Below, in pieces: positions 15,701 through 23,689 of a stretch of DNA of 64,000 nucleotides. Below the pieces are notes generated by a model. It was not told the origin of the DNA and did not search any database. It saw only the letters and a program-made list of their open reading frames with translations. The stretch lies in NCBI RefSeq assembly GCF_014349155.1, contig NZ_JACSIT010000078.1:16248-80247 (forward strand). Direction: 5' to 3'. A program made the translations under genes and the position numbers. Every line of letters begins with the position of its first letter. Position 1 is the first letter of the stretch. Source of the DNA: Neolewinella lacunae. Lineage in GTDB: Bacteria; Bacteroidota; Bacteroidia; Chitinophagales; Saprospiraceae.

Positions 15701-18144
15701 GGAGCGGTGCGGTCTTCAACGGTGAAGATGTAGTCAGAGAAACCGGTGTTGCCACACTGGTCAGTGTAGGTGTAGCGCAGCAGGTGCGTACCTACGGGGA
15801 TGGCGCTGGTGATTTCGGGGGTAGCGTTGTTGGGGTTAACCACGAAAGAGCCGATCGGCGTAGCGTTCAGGTTGGCACCGGGGTAGATGTTGGCCGTGAT
15901 CGTTACGTTAGTGCCAGAGCAGTTGTCTACCGCGCGGACACCAGCGGCGTCGAGGCGGATGAAAGCTGCACATACGTTGCCAGCGTTGGTAGAGTATACC
16001 AGGTCTTCGTCAGCGATGCCGTCGAAGTTACGGTCCTGCGTTGGGCCAGTGAATACTGGAGCAGTCGTGTCACCCACTTTCACCACCTGGGTGAAGGTAC
16101 GAACTACGCTAGGCTCACACCAGTCGATGACGGTGTAGGTACGTACGAACTTGTAAGTGAAGGGGCAAGTAACGATGGGGTCACCGTCAGCGTAAGTAAC
16201 ACCAATGTTGCAGATGGCTTCGCCAGAGCGGAGACCGAAGATGCGGCCGTCGATGTTCAGTACGGGGAAGTCACCACGGAAAGTGGGGGTCATTACCCGG
16301 GGAGCGGGGTAGTTGGCACGGGTTGGGTTGGCAGTACCACACTGCTCGTAGTATACTACGTCTTCGATGGCAGAACCGTCCAGGTTATCCAGGGTAGGAC
16401 GACGGAAGATGATCTGGTAAGAAGAAGTGGTAGGAGCGTTGCCTTCACCAGCGGCGGGCTGGCAAGAAGCGCTGCGGATTTCCGTAGCCGTGAAGGTACG
16501 GGTCAGGACTACGTCCTCACACAGGGGATCCTGAGCATCGTAGGTAAGTACGTCGTTAACACAAACGCGGAGTTCCTGAGAACAAGCGTCGGTGAACAGG
16601 GGAACGAGGGGGGTAAGACCACCAGCCAGCAGGCGGGCCCGCAGCTGGGGAGCCATCGTAGATACACCGTTTACCACAACGGTAGCACCGTTGCTGGCAA
16701 AAACACGGTAACACTTGCTTACGGAAGTAGGCAGCGTGGTCAGGGTGTTGTTGTCGATGTCAACGCAAAGCAGGTTGACGTCTTCGATTTCCTGAGCAAC
16801 GGCGGGAGAAGTCTTATCCTCGGCGTTAACGGTACCCCAAGTGGTAACGAAGTTGCCAACGCGGTAGCCATCCAGCTGAGCGGGGAAGAATACGAAGTCG
16901 GTGATAGAGATTTCTGAGTCTGGGTCGCTGTTAGCGGGGGTAGACTGCTCGTCATCACCATCCAGCAGGATGGTCAGTACGTTACCTGGGGCAACGGGGA
17001 GCTCGGTGAAACGGGCAGAGAAAGGCGTAGCACCGTTGGGGTCACCGTTGACGGGGTCAGAGAAAGAAGGCTCGAAGATCAGGGTACCTTCAAAGTCAAC
17101 GATGATGACGTCGAGGAAAGCACCAGCTTCTTCGCGCTGTCCTTCAATCATGAAGCTAACGAAACCATCTTCGGGGAAAGTGATTTCCACCAGTGCGTCG
17201 TCAACGGGAGTGAAGGCAACGGGGTTGTCAACGGCAACGTTAGAAATGATGCTGATCTCTTCGGTAGAAGTAGTAAGTTGAACTTCCTCACCGACCTCAA
17301 TGCTGACGTTGGGACCGCCGATGGCGAAATCTTCCGTAAAGCCGAAGGTAGGAGCCTCAAAAGTGCTGTTGTTAACGGTTACGCGGTACTGGAAGGTACC
17401 ACACTCATCAACGATAGGACCGTTAGAGGGGTCGCTGTCCATTACTACAACGTCAAAAGCGCTGGATGGAACGGAGAAACCGTTGTCATCAGCGTCAAAG
17501 TCACCAGTCAGTACCATTTCGGGGATTACCAGACCACCGCACTCGTCGTTCAGCGTCAGGTTGATCGTCCGGATACCGGCCAGGTTTACTTCTTCCGTAG
17601 GAACGAATACAGCAGAGTTGAATGGCGTGAACACCAGTGAGCTGGAGAGCATCGTGCCAGAGTCACCGCCAGCGGTGTCGTAGATGCGCATACGCCAGGT
17701 ACCGTTGATGTTGGAACCACCGAAAGCAGCGTTGAGGTAGCCACTTTCCGCGCGGAAAGAGGTGTTGGCGAAAGGACCAACTGCACCTTCAATGCTGTTA
17801 GCAGCGCCGTCAGTGAAAACGATGTTACGGAGGTTATCCGTAGAACCGCCTTCGCCCCGCATGATTTGCAGGGTCTTGCCATCAGGAGAGGTGAGGTCAA
17901 TGTACAAATCGCTTACCCAGGTGTGGTTAAGGTCGATGTTCAGAGACTGGAGCGTACGGGATTGGCCGATAACACCGGAAGCGGTAACGTTAAAGGTAAT
18001 AACCGTAGGGGTGAAAGGAGCGCCACCGGTTCCCGTCGGGGGGATGGCTGAACCTGCGCCGGAACCAGCGAAGGTTTGGGCTGCCAGCGCAAAACTGCCA
18101 AGGCAGCAGATCGCCAACATAAGCAATTGTCTTGCTTGCTTCAT
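12763..18144 (-). CDS. Giant T9SS-secreted protein: P-domain, HYR, dockerin-like
   Basis: A 1793-residue cell-surface or secreted protein. Visible in order: signal peptide (1-22, ending ALAAQ); a proprotein-convertase-type P-domain (about 45-175, NHTWVSDLYIDLTSPDG...GTWRMRIYDTAGGDSG in parts); repeated cysteine-containing modules with HYR-like signatures (TAPVF..., AVDNCSG, DQCGNTGFSDY); a carboxypeptidase-regulatory-like segment (GAIATRTNRAMENVEVTITG); a dockerin-like stretch with two helices of the VKIAKVILG / DADQNRSLNVLDLVAIQRVILG type; a cohesin-like segment (about 1590-1700); and a T9SS type A sorting domain from about residue 1708 (NAPNPVAEV...KKMVVVR). It stands alone with its own terminator. 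A role as adhesin or matrix protein is inferred. Confidence 0.88.
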   Translation of the reverse strand: MKQARQLLMLAICCLGSFALAAQTFAGSGAGSAIPPTGTGGAPFTPTVITFNVTASGVIGQSRTLQSLNIDLNHTWVSDLYIDLTSPDGKTLQIMRGEGGSTDNLRNIVFTDGAANSIEGAVGPFANTSFRAESGYLNAAFGGSNINGTWRMRIYDTAGGDSGTMLSSSLVFTPFNSAVFVPTEEVNLAGIRTINLTLNDECGGLVIPEMVLTGDFDADDNGFSVPSSAFDVVVMDSDPSNGPIVDECGTFQYRVTVNNSTFEAPTFGFTEDFAIGGPNVSIEVGEEVQLTTSTEEISIISNVAVDNPVAFTPVDDALVEITFPEDGFVSFMIEGQREEAGAFLDVIIVDFEGTLIFEPSFSDPVNGDPNGATPFSARFTELPVAPGNVLTILLDGDDEQSTPANSDPDSEISITDFVFFPAQLDGYRVGNFVTTWGTVNAEDKTSPAVAQEIEDVNLLCVDIDNNTLTTLPTSVSKCYRVFASNGATVVVNGVSTMAPQLRARLLAGGLTPLVPLFTDACSQELRVCVNDVLTYDAQDPLCEDVVLTRTFTATEIRSASCQPAAGEGNAPTTSSYQIIFRRPTLDNLDGSAIEDVVYYEQCGTANPTRANYPAPRVMTPTFRGDFPVLNIDGRIFGLRSGEAICNIGVTYADGDPIVTCPFTYKFVRTYTVIDWCEPSVVRTFTQVVKVGDTTAPVFTGPTQDRNFDGIADEDLVYSTNAGNVCAAFIRLDAAGVRAVDNCSGTNVTITANIYPGANLNATPIGSFVVNPNNATPEITSAIPVGTHLLRYTYTDQCGNTGFSDYIFTVEDRTAPVAICEDGLNIGISSGSSSTTGLSTGFAVLTPANIDNGSYDDCSGVTLSIARVNAANIALEVYDQELILTCADLGTVRVGLRVEDAAGNVNFCWLDVLVEDKNAPVCIPPSPVTLSCIEYNASLPADITETTIEERNAVFGAAAGVDNCEVEITETITGSVNSCGVGSFTRTFRATDGQGLTNVQVCQQRITVYGIHDYRITFPTDEEGICATVPDYDGIVAEELACDLITITSHIDTLRTIAAGEECFKLRITYDVVNWCEYNTLGQPYLIPRDGDGIRNPETQLLYLNVIPRVTTTLNDDFAFLSRFTDRVYNPTAPQFDRTLDDGNDNDGTDDDNGADNNDTDVYATDDSRGAFRYIQFVKIYDEVAPVIEADEPEECFGGTSVTCTADLTLTFTAVDECSDVAITLQLDANYDVAQGFRPDNAAALGVGITLTNNGDGSYSIRATNVPVGEHAIRIRAADGCGNFDVEILEFCVTPDKAPTPICIQTLTVTLMPNGQGGGMAAIWATDFIASDVFDCFGNLIDKYSIYTEEEAGVAGFAPVAGRLGIDLDCDVVNQDVPVRVYAIADNGSADYCSVIVQVQAFQEGVCGDGGPNLTGAIATRTNRAMENVEVTITGSNDMDQTVLTNAAGQFSFTNLAAGGDYTVQPDYRVGVNVQEVKTSDIVKIAKVILGSEDFDSPYDYLAADADQNRSLNVLDLVAIQRVILGLDANFATGESWGFVPADVNVSNPYASTFPGVYNVNDLAGNILDADFVAFAYGDVVGDGRSTAAINAADAKLEAGQTHTIVISGADLAGFQGTIELAAGLELVAASYEGEGAINLNRAGDGMIAVALRGDAVLSLEVLATEAGTLSNLVSLTDAMTVREGVSLNGAGGALTLNFSGVAAAELVNSLEQNAPNPVAEVTTIGYTLAAAGKVTLSVQDVQGRTVMVRELEGAAGRNVITLNVNELGAASGVLSYTLTAENFSATKKMVVVR

Positions 18145-18360
18145 AAGATTACGATTTAAAAGATGAAAATGAAGGTCGCCTTAAGAGGCATAATTATGGT
18201 TATTCGTCTTCTACCACCGGATACCGGGGTAGATGTAGGTCTCTTTTACCGCGTAAAGCTACTAAGAGATTCTATTTGAGCAAAGCTCCGGGTCAACTTT
18301 ATGAAAATTTCCTCTCCGGAAGGGCGATTTTAACACTCCTGGCTCCTTGTTGGTCGCCCA

Positions 18361-18378
18361 GCACCTGCGGCCGCGCCC
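18361..18378 (+). repeat. Dispersed 18-bp motif beyond a terminator
   Basis: GCACCTGCGGCCGCGCCC, 36 bases beyond the terminator hairpin of the TPR gene. No + strand gene follows. Confidence 0.8.
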
Positions 18379-18414
18379 GTTTATTAGAGACGGCACACCG
18401 GGTTACTAAAAAGA

Positions 18415-18450
18415 CGGGAGGCCCGCCCTTACTAGTGGACGAGCCTCCCG
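18415..18450 (-). terminator. Intrinsic terminator of the TPR gene
   Basis: Arms CGGGAGGC and GCCTCCCG enclose a 20-base loop and are followed on the minus strand by TCTTTTTAG. The hairpin lies 23 bases beyond the stop codon. Confidence 0.8.
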
Positions 18451-18473
18451 AGCCGCTGCTTGGCGCGGTAAAA

Positions 18474-19865
18474 TTAGAAGCGGAGCACGACGGTTTCCCC
18501 GATGCCGCAACCTACTTCGATGCGGTCGCCTTCGTTGTGTCCCCGGCTGAAGGACTCACTACGGATGGGCATGGAACCGCTGTAGTTGCTGATGCGCTTG
18601 TTGGCGTCGTCAGCCACTTCGGCGTCGATGCTTTTGGCCTGGCGGTACTTATCGATGGCAGCCAGTACGGCGAGGCGCTGCTGGTAAGAGTCTCCACAGC
18701 TGCTGCCCAGGCGGGCGTAGATGTCGCCGATCAGCATATAAGGCTTGCCCCAGTTGGGGTTGAGGGATGCGGCCTTGTTAGCGTTCTGGCGCGCCACGCC
18801 GTACTGCCGGAGTTTGCCAGACTGGATGGAGGCCATCTGGTAGTAGTACTGCGATTTTTTCTCGTTGTCTTCGGCCGAGTCGATGGCTTCCTGGTAGCGG
18901 CGTACGGCACCGTCGAAGTCTTCTTCTTCCACCAACAGACTCGCGTCGTAGGCAGGGTTCAGGCGACGTCGCTCGGCCTCGTATTCGGCGGCTTTGACGG
19001 CGTACACCGCGTCGTACTGGGCCTGAACTTTCACCACGGCTTCGTCGGTCTCGGGGCAGCCCTGGGCCTTGAGTTTGGCCACAATGAATTTCAGCACCTC
19101 GAGGTCTTCCTTGTTTTCCTCAAACTTGGGCATGAGGGTTTCTTTGAAGTAGGCACAGTCAAAGATCTGGTCTTCGTACTCCAGTACGCTGGCCTCCAGG
19201 TTGGCACGCGCATCCTTATAGTATTGTGCGTACGTGCCGTTCTTCTCGATGTTGTGATCGGCAATAGCGATTCCTTTCTCGTAAAGGTCGCGCACGCGGG
19301 CATTGTCGATTTGTTCCGTCTTAAAGTAGTAGTTCAGCAACTGACCCAGTGGGGGCAGTACGATGTACTCCGTAGCGTTTCCGCCGGCGGCCATGGCCTG
19401 CTCCAGCGTCTTGAGCGCGTCCATGCTGTAACCGGTCAGGTAGAACTGGTCGTAGCCCTTGCGGCCCAACAGGTAAGCTTTGGCATCGGGGTAGCACTTC
19501 AGCTCTTCGTCGTAGAAGGCGAGGAGCTTGGCGTAGTGCTCGGCCTTTACCGCTTCATCGGTGGCTTTGGCGGCCAGGGCGCGGTAAAACATCCGTCCGT
19601 CGCGGTAGTGGAAAGGGCGCTGCCCGTCGGCCGCCGGAGCGATGTCGTAGGCGATCTTCCAGTTTTTAAACGCGGTCTCGAACTCTTCGGCGGGCATTTC
19701 CGTGAAGTCCGTATAGTTCTTAACAAAGTTGCGGTACGCCACGTGGGCATTCTCGGCTTCTTCCTTCTTCGGGGAATTTACCCAGTTGTCGCACTGGGCA
19801 GGAAGCGTTGCTGCGGCGACGCAAAAGACCAGCACCAGGGCAATGGAGCGAATGATGGTTTGCAT
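18474..19865 (-). CDS. TPR-repeat exported protein
   Basis: A 463-residue protein with signal peptide (1-23, ending LPAQ) and helical TPR-like repeats across most of its length (for example DGAVRRYQEAIDSAEDNEKK and the ASLNPNWGKPYMLIGDIYARLG segment). It ends in GDRIEVGCGIGETVVLRF, a short beta C-terminus I recall from Bacteroidota proteins of this type. It starts 6 bases after the outer-membrane barrel gene and so belongs to the coaX-barrel-TPR operon, which ends at the terminator at 18415-18450. It is probably a periplasmic scaffold; the partner is unknown. Confidence 0.82.
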   Translation of the reverse strand: MQTIIRSIALVLVFCVAAATLPAQCDNWVNSPKKEEAENAHVAYRNFVKNYTDFTEMPAEEFETAFKNWKIAYDIAPAADGQRPFHYRDGRMFYRALAAKATDEAVKAEHYAKLLAFYDEELKCYPDAKAYLLGRKGYDQFYLTGYSMDALKTLEQAMAAGGNATEYIVLPPLGQLLNYYFKTEQIDNARVRDLYEKGIAIADHNIEKNGTYAQYYKDARANLEASVLEYEDQIFDCAYFKETLMPKFEENKEDLEVLKFIVAKLKAQGCPETDEAVVKVQAQYDAVYAVKAAEYEAERRRLNPAYDASLLVEEEDFDGAVRRYQEAIDSAEDNEKKSQYYYQMASIQSGKLRQYGVARQNANKAASLNPNWGKPYMLIGDIYARLGSSCGDSYQQRLAVLAAIDKYRQAKSIDAEVADDANKRISNYSGSMPIRSESFSRGHNEGDRIEVGCGIGETVVLRF

Positions 19866-19871
19866 GTTGGT

Positions 19872-21251
19872 TTAATTGAGTTTACGTTTGAAGAACCACG
19901 AGTTGTCGTTGAGGGAAAAACCCGCGGTGAATTGAACATAGTTTTCGTCAAGGATATCCGGAACCCCAAACTTACCAATTTCTACGGCAAGATCAAGGAA
20001 AGAAACCTGTTGGCGGGGTAAACGGAGCGGAAACCCGGCTCCCAGCGTCACGGCATTGCGCCGTGCCTGTACCCCATCTACCAGCCGTCCATCCCCTTCC
20101 AGGCGCAGTCCGGCCCGGTAACGGACCCTTTTCCAGGCCTGGTTGTAGGATCCCGCGTCGGGGATGTATTGCAGGCCAAAAGCAAAGCGGTTGGCGTCGG
20201 CCAACACATCCGGCTGGGCGTCATTGCGGTAATTGCCAAAAAGACGGCGGCCGTATTCCACCCCAACGAAGAGGCGGTTGATGTCCTCAAAGGCAATACC
20301 CGCTGAATAGGAGGCGGGCAAACTGAGGGTGCCGCGCTGCCCCGCTTCCGAGCGCAGGGTATCGGAGACAAAGAGTTGACCATTGGGGCTGAAACGGCGG
20401 AACAGAAAGCTGGACTCCGTGCGGATGTCGCGACCAATCTGACCGTTGAGCCCGAAGATGACCCGCTTGCCGGTGGGTATTTTTTCCCCTTCCTCGTTGG
20501 GTTTGGTGAAGTTGTGAACGTACTGCAATCCGTAGCCTACGTTGAAGCCATTAATGGAGTACTCTTCCAGAAATTCCGTCGCCAGGGACTCCGTAATATC
20601 GTCAAAAGACACGATGCGGCTGTTCGTGATTTTTCCGAAGTTGTAATTCGCATTTAATCCCAGCGAAAGGGCGCGGTAGCGGAAAGCCGTAGACCAGGTA
20701 AAGCGGTAGGCCCCACCATTACCCTTCAAAATGTTGGAGGTAGCACCAAAGTCGGGGTCCGTATCCCCCACCAGCAGGTCGTAGCCTACCTGCGTGGTTG
20801 GGGCCAGGGAAAAGGCCATCCCGGCGTTCCAGGTGTTCTGGATCCGGTCGAGGCTGAGGTTGATGGGGTTGCGCAAGGGGAAGCCGAGGGCGAGGTAATT
20901 GAGGTTGCCCTGCCAGGTATTGGCCGTAGTGGTGCGGTCGCTCAAAGCAGCATTACGGGCGTAAATGCCCACCTCAAAACTGGTCGTTTGCAAACTGGCG
21001 AGGCTGGCGGGGTTCTGGATGTTCAGGTGCCAGGGGTTTTGGTAGGTGGTTTCCAGCGCACCCATGCCGGCTGCGGCGGCGTGGATTTGATCGAGGGGAT
21101 TGCCGAGGCCAAAGCGGCTCAGTGGACTGTTCAACTTCGGCTGAATGTCAACGAAGTCTGAGGCCAGGTTTTGGGCCTTCAGGGCAGCTCCCACTCCGAG
21201 TAGCAGCAGGAACAACGCGAGCAGACTTGGTTTACAATTCGTTTTCAACAT
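19872..21251 (-). CDS. Outer-membrane beta-barrel protein, FadL/PorP-like
   Basis: A 459-residue protein with signal peptide (ending ALKAQ), then LNSPLSRFGLGNPLDQIHAAAAGMGAL and NPASLASLQTTSFEVGIY (read in parts). This glycine-rich opening is typical of FadL-like barrels of Bacteroidota. Alternating amphipathic strands run to the C-terminus, ending VQFTAGFSLNDNSWFFKRKLN. The ATG at 21251 overlaps the end of coaX by 20 bases, implying translational coupling, and the TPR gene follows 6 bases downstream. I recall this coaX-barrel-TPR order from other Bacteroidota. Transport substrate unknown. Confidence 0.8.
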   Translation of the reverse strand: MLKTNCKPSLLALFLLLLGVGAALKAQNLASDFVDIQPKLNSPLSRFGLGNPLDQIHAAAAGMGALETTYQNPWHLNIQNPASLASLQTTSFEVGIYARNAALSDRTTTANTWQGNLNYLALGFPLRNPINLSLDRIQNTWNAGMAFSLAPTTQVGYDLLVGDTDPDFGATSNILKGNGGAYRFTWSTAFRYRALSLGLNANYNFGKITNSRIVSFDDITESLATEFLEEYSINGFNVGYGLQYVHNFTKPNEEGEKIPTGKRVIFGLNGQIGRDIRTESSFLFRRFSPNGQLFVSDTLRSEAGQRGTLSLPASYSAGIAFEDINRLFVGVEYGRRLFGNYRNDAQPDVLADANRFAFGLQYIPDAGSYNQAWKRVRYRAGLRLEGDGRLVDGVQARRNAVTLGAGFPLRLPRQQVSFLDLAVEIGKFGVPDILDENYVQFTAGFSLNDNSWFFKRKLN

Positions 21252-22011
21252 AATAAGACAGTATTTGATGGAGGCCGAACAAGACCAGGTTGGGGTGAAG
21301 GGAACAGGGAATGGATAATTGGCCGGCCAGCCATTCGGCGTCGCCTCCGGTGAGCAGGAGTTCGAGCCCGGGGAAGTCTTCCACCAGGCGGTGAAACATT
21401 CCTTCCGTCTCGTACACCAGTCCCATTTGCCCACCGTGCTGCAGTGCTTCTACCGTACTGCGCCCTACGGCATCCGGGAGTTCCGGAGCGGATTCCACCA
21501 GGGGCAGGCGCGCCGTGAACTCGTGCATTGCCCGCAGGCGCATGCGCAGGCCCGGGCCGATGTTACCGCCCAGGTGGACGCCGGCGGCAGTGACCAGATC
21601 ATAAGTCACGCAGGTGCCCGCGTCGACAATCAGTTTGGGCGCGGCCGCAGGTGCGGTGGAAGGTGAAAGAGCCAGGCTTCCCGCCACCACCGCAATACGA
21701 TCCTGGCCCAGTGTTGAGCGCGTAGCGTATTCCGTTGCGAAGGGCAGAGGCAGCGCCGGACTGAGTGCCAAAACGAGACAATCGTCTTTTTCCCATTTAT
21801 CTATCCACTGGGATGGAGGCACGTTTGCCACCGTGGAATAGATGATTTTTTTCACCCCATGGTTGGTTACCATCCGGTCGGCCACCTCCCACTCAGTGTG
21901 GGTAAAGCGTTGGACCGGCCCGATCATGGCCTCGCCCCGGAACACGGCCGCTTTCGCTCCGGAATTTCCGATGTCAATGGCGAGGTGGCTGAACATGGTC
22001 TTGGTAGCCAT
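21232..22011 (-). CDS. coaX: Type III pantothenate kinase
   Basis: CoaX phosphorylates pantothenate, the first step of coenzyme A synthesis. The 259-residue protein shows the acetate-kinase/Hsp70-fold phosphate motif AIDIGNSGAK (Asp13), the RIAVVAGSLAL region, the VDAGTCVTYDLV motif and GGNIGPGLRMRLRAMHEFTARLP in parts. An in-frame copy of the 18-bp dispersed motif at 21637-21654 encodes APAAAP at residues 120-125, just before the VDAGT strand. This looks like a small insertion in a loop. ATG at 22011 is preferred over the TTG immediately before it. The gene overlaps the barrel gene downstream. Confidence 0.93.
   Translation of the reverse strand: MATKTMFSHLAIDIGNSGAKAAVFRGEAMIGPVQRFTHTEWEVADRMVTNHGVKKIIYSTVANVPPSQWIDKWEKDDCLVLALSPALPLPFATEYATRSTLGQDRIAVVAGSLALSPSTAPAAAPKLIVDAGTCVTYDLVTAAGVHLGGNIGPGLRMRLRAMHEFTARLPLVESAPELPDAVGRSTVEALQHGGQMGLVYETEGMFHRLVEDFPGLELLLTGGDAEWLAGQLSIPCSLHPNLVLFGLHQILSYYVENEL
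21637..21654 (-). repeat. Dispersed 18-bp motif inside coaX
   Basis: GGGCGCGGCCGCAGGTGC on the + strand, read in coaX as APAAAP in the same codon phase as the copy in the penicillin acylase gene. Confidence 0.8.
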
Positions 22012-22079
22012 CAATTAGAGTCGCAGGTAAGACGCTAAGCCGGGGGCCAGCGGTTCTTAAGCACGCGTTAAAATTTGGA

Positions 22080-23606
22080 TTAATGTTTAAAATGCCGAAC
22101 GCCCGTGGTGACCATGGCCATCCCGCGGGCATTACATGCGGCGATGGAGTCTTCGTCCCGAATGGAGCCTCCTGGCTGTACAACTGCCGTTACGCCCGCC
22201 TCGTGGGCCAGCTCAATACAGTCGCTGAATGGGAAAAAGGCATCGGAAGCCATCACGGAGCCCGCCGTGGCGAACCCAAAGGCTTTGGCCTTTACAATGG
22301 CCTGCTTGAGGGCGTCCACCCGGCTGGTTTGCCCGCAGCCCATGGCAATCATCTGGTTGTCTTTGACCAGTGCGATGGTGTTCGACTTGAGGTGCTTGGC
22401 ACACTTGTTGGCAAAGACCAGGTCGGCCACCTCTTCGGCCGTCGGGCTGCGCTCCGTAACGGTGGTGAAGTCCGCAGGCGTTTCCGTACTGAAGTCCGTA
22501 TCCTGGGCCACGTAACCATTTAATAAGGTCTTCACGCTCCTGCTCTGCTGGGTGAGGTGGTGGTACTGCAACAATACCCTACCCTTCTTTTTGCTGAGCA
22601 GTTCCAGTGCCGAATCGGTAAAATCGGGTGCCAGGAGTACTTCGTAAAAGAGTTTATCAATTTCCTGGGCCGTGCTGAGCTCTACCTGGCGATTGGTAAT
22701 CAAAATTCCTCCGAAGGCAGAGACGGTATCGGCAGCAAGCGCAGCTTTCCACGCTTCCAACTGCGTGGGCCGTACCGCTACACCACAGGCATTGGTGTGC
22801 TTAAGGATGACAAAGGCGGGTTTGCCGTCCTTAAACTCTCCCATAATGCCCACCGCTGCGTCAATGTCTACCAGGTTATTGTAGCTCAGCTCTTTGCCAT
22901 TCAGTTTGGTGAACATACCCTCGAGCCGACCGTAGAAAGAGGCTTTCTGGTGAGGGTTTTCCCCGTAGCGCAGTTCCGTAGCCCGGGTTTCGCTGAGTTT
23001 GAGTGCGTCCATGCCCCCGTCTTCGTTAAAGTAGCTGAAAATCGCCGTGTCGTAGTGGCTGCTGACGGCAAAGGCGCGCCTTGCCAGATCCCGTCGGTCC
23101 TCCAGGGTGGTAACCCCGTCGTTGGTGTCAAGGATTTTCTGGAGCGTGGCGTAGTCGTCGCGGCTGGGGACGATGACGACGTCGCGGTAGTTTTTCGCGG
23201 CGGCGCGGATCAGGGCAATCCCTCCGATGTCGATTTTTTCAATGATCAGTTCCTCTTCCTCCGTATTGGCCACCGTCTCTTCAAAGGGGTAGAGATCCAC
23301 GATAACGAGGTCGATTTCGGGAATCTCGTACTGGTTGAGCTGGCCGAGGTGGTCGGGCTCCCGGCGGGCCAGGATGCCGCCGTGGACTTTGGGGTGCAGC
23401 GTTTTTACACGACCGTCCAGAATAGAAGGGTAACCCGTAAGTTCTTCGACGGGGATCACCTCAATGCCCCGCTCGCGGATGAAGGTTTCGGTGCCTCCCG
23501 TACTGTAAAGGGTTGCCCCCAAACGGTGTAGCGCGTCAATGATGGGTCCTAGGCCATCCTTGTGGTACACGGACACTATTGCCGATTTGATTTTCCTCTC
23601 GGTCAT
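22080..23606 (-). CDS. purH: Bifunctional AICAR transformylase/IMP cyclohydrolase
   Basis: PurH carries out the last two steps of IMP synthesis. The 508-residue length is typical. The IMP cyclohydrolase domain occupies about residues 1-190 (KIKSAIVSVYHKDGL, LYSTGGTETFI, GYPSILDGRVKTLHPKVHGGIL, NLYPFEETV-like DLYPFEETVAN). The transformylase domain follows (LRYGENPHQKASFYG, DIDAAVGIMGEF, FVILKHTNACGVA, SVMASDAFFPFSD and the terminal MVTTGVRHFKH). ATG at 23606 starts MTERKIKSAI; the frame is open further upstream but that extension is not like the family. It precedes coaX by 68 bases on the same strand. Confidence 0.97.
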   Translation of the reverse strand: MTERKIKSAIVSVYHKDGLGPIIDALHRLGATLYSTGGTETFIRERGIEVIPVEELTGYPSILDGRVKTLHPKVHGGILARREPDHLGQLNQYEIPEIDLVIVDLYPFEETVANTEEEELIIEKIDIGGIALIRAAAKNYRDVVIVPSRDDYATLQKILDTNDGVTTLEDRRDLARRAFAVSSHYDTAIFSYFNEDGGMDALKLSETRATELRYGENPHQKASFYGRLEGMFTKLNGKELSYNNLVDIDAAVGIMGEFKDGKPAFVILKHTNACGVAVRPTQLEAWKAALAADTVSAFGGILITNRQVELSTAQEIDKLFYEVLLAPDFTDSALELLSKKKGRVLLQYHHLTQQSRSVKTLLNGYVAQDTDFSTETPADFTTVTERSPTAEEVADLVFANKCAKHLKSNTIALVKDNQMIAMGCGQTSRVDALKQAIVKAKAFGFATAGSVMASDAFFPFSDCIELAHEAGVTAVVQPGGSIRDEDSIAACNARGMAMVTTGVRHFKH

Positions 23607-23629
23607 GCTTGCCTGGGGTTTTGCGGGCA

Positions 23630-23637
23630 CAAAGATA
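23630..23637 (-). promoter_or_regulatory. Candidate -7 box of purH (TATCTTTG)
   Basis: TATCTTTG on the minus strand, 23 bases before the purH ATG. It fits TAnnTTTG; the -33 element is not clear. Confidence 0.45.
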
Positions 23638-23689
23638 GACATTGACACTTTCCCGGCGGTAGTTGATTGTTGGGAAGCATTGCTCACGC

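Larger units (their letters stand above)
18145..18473. other. Intergenic leader of the P-domain gene
   Basis: 329 bases. From left to right it holds the upstream region of the P-domain gene (no clear TAnnTTTG seen), a copy of the 18-bp dispersed motif at 18361-18378, and the terminator of the TPR gene at 18415-18450. Nothing coding is supported. Confidence 0.6.
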
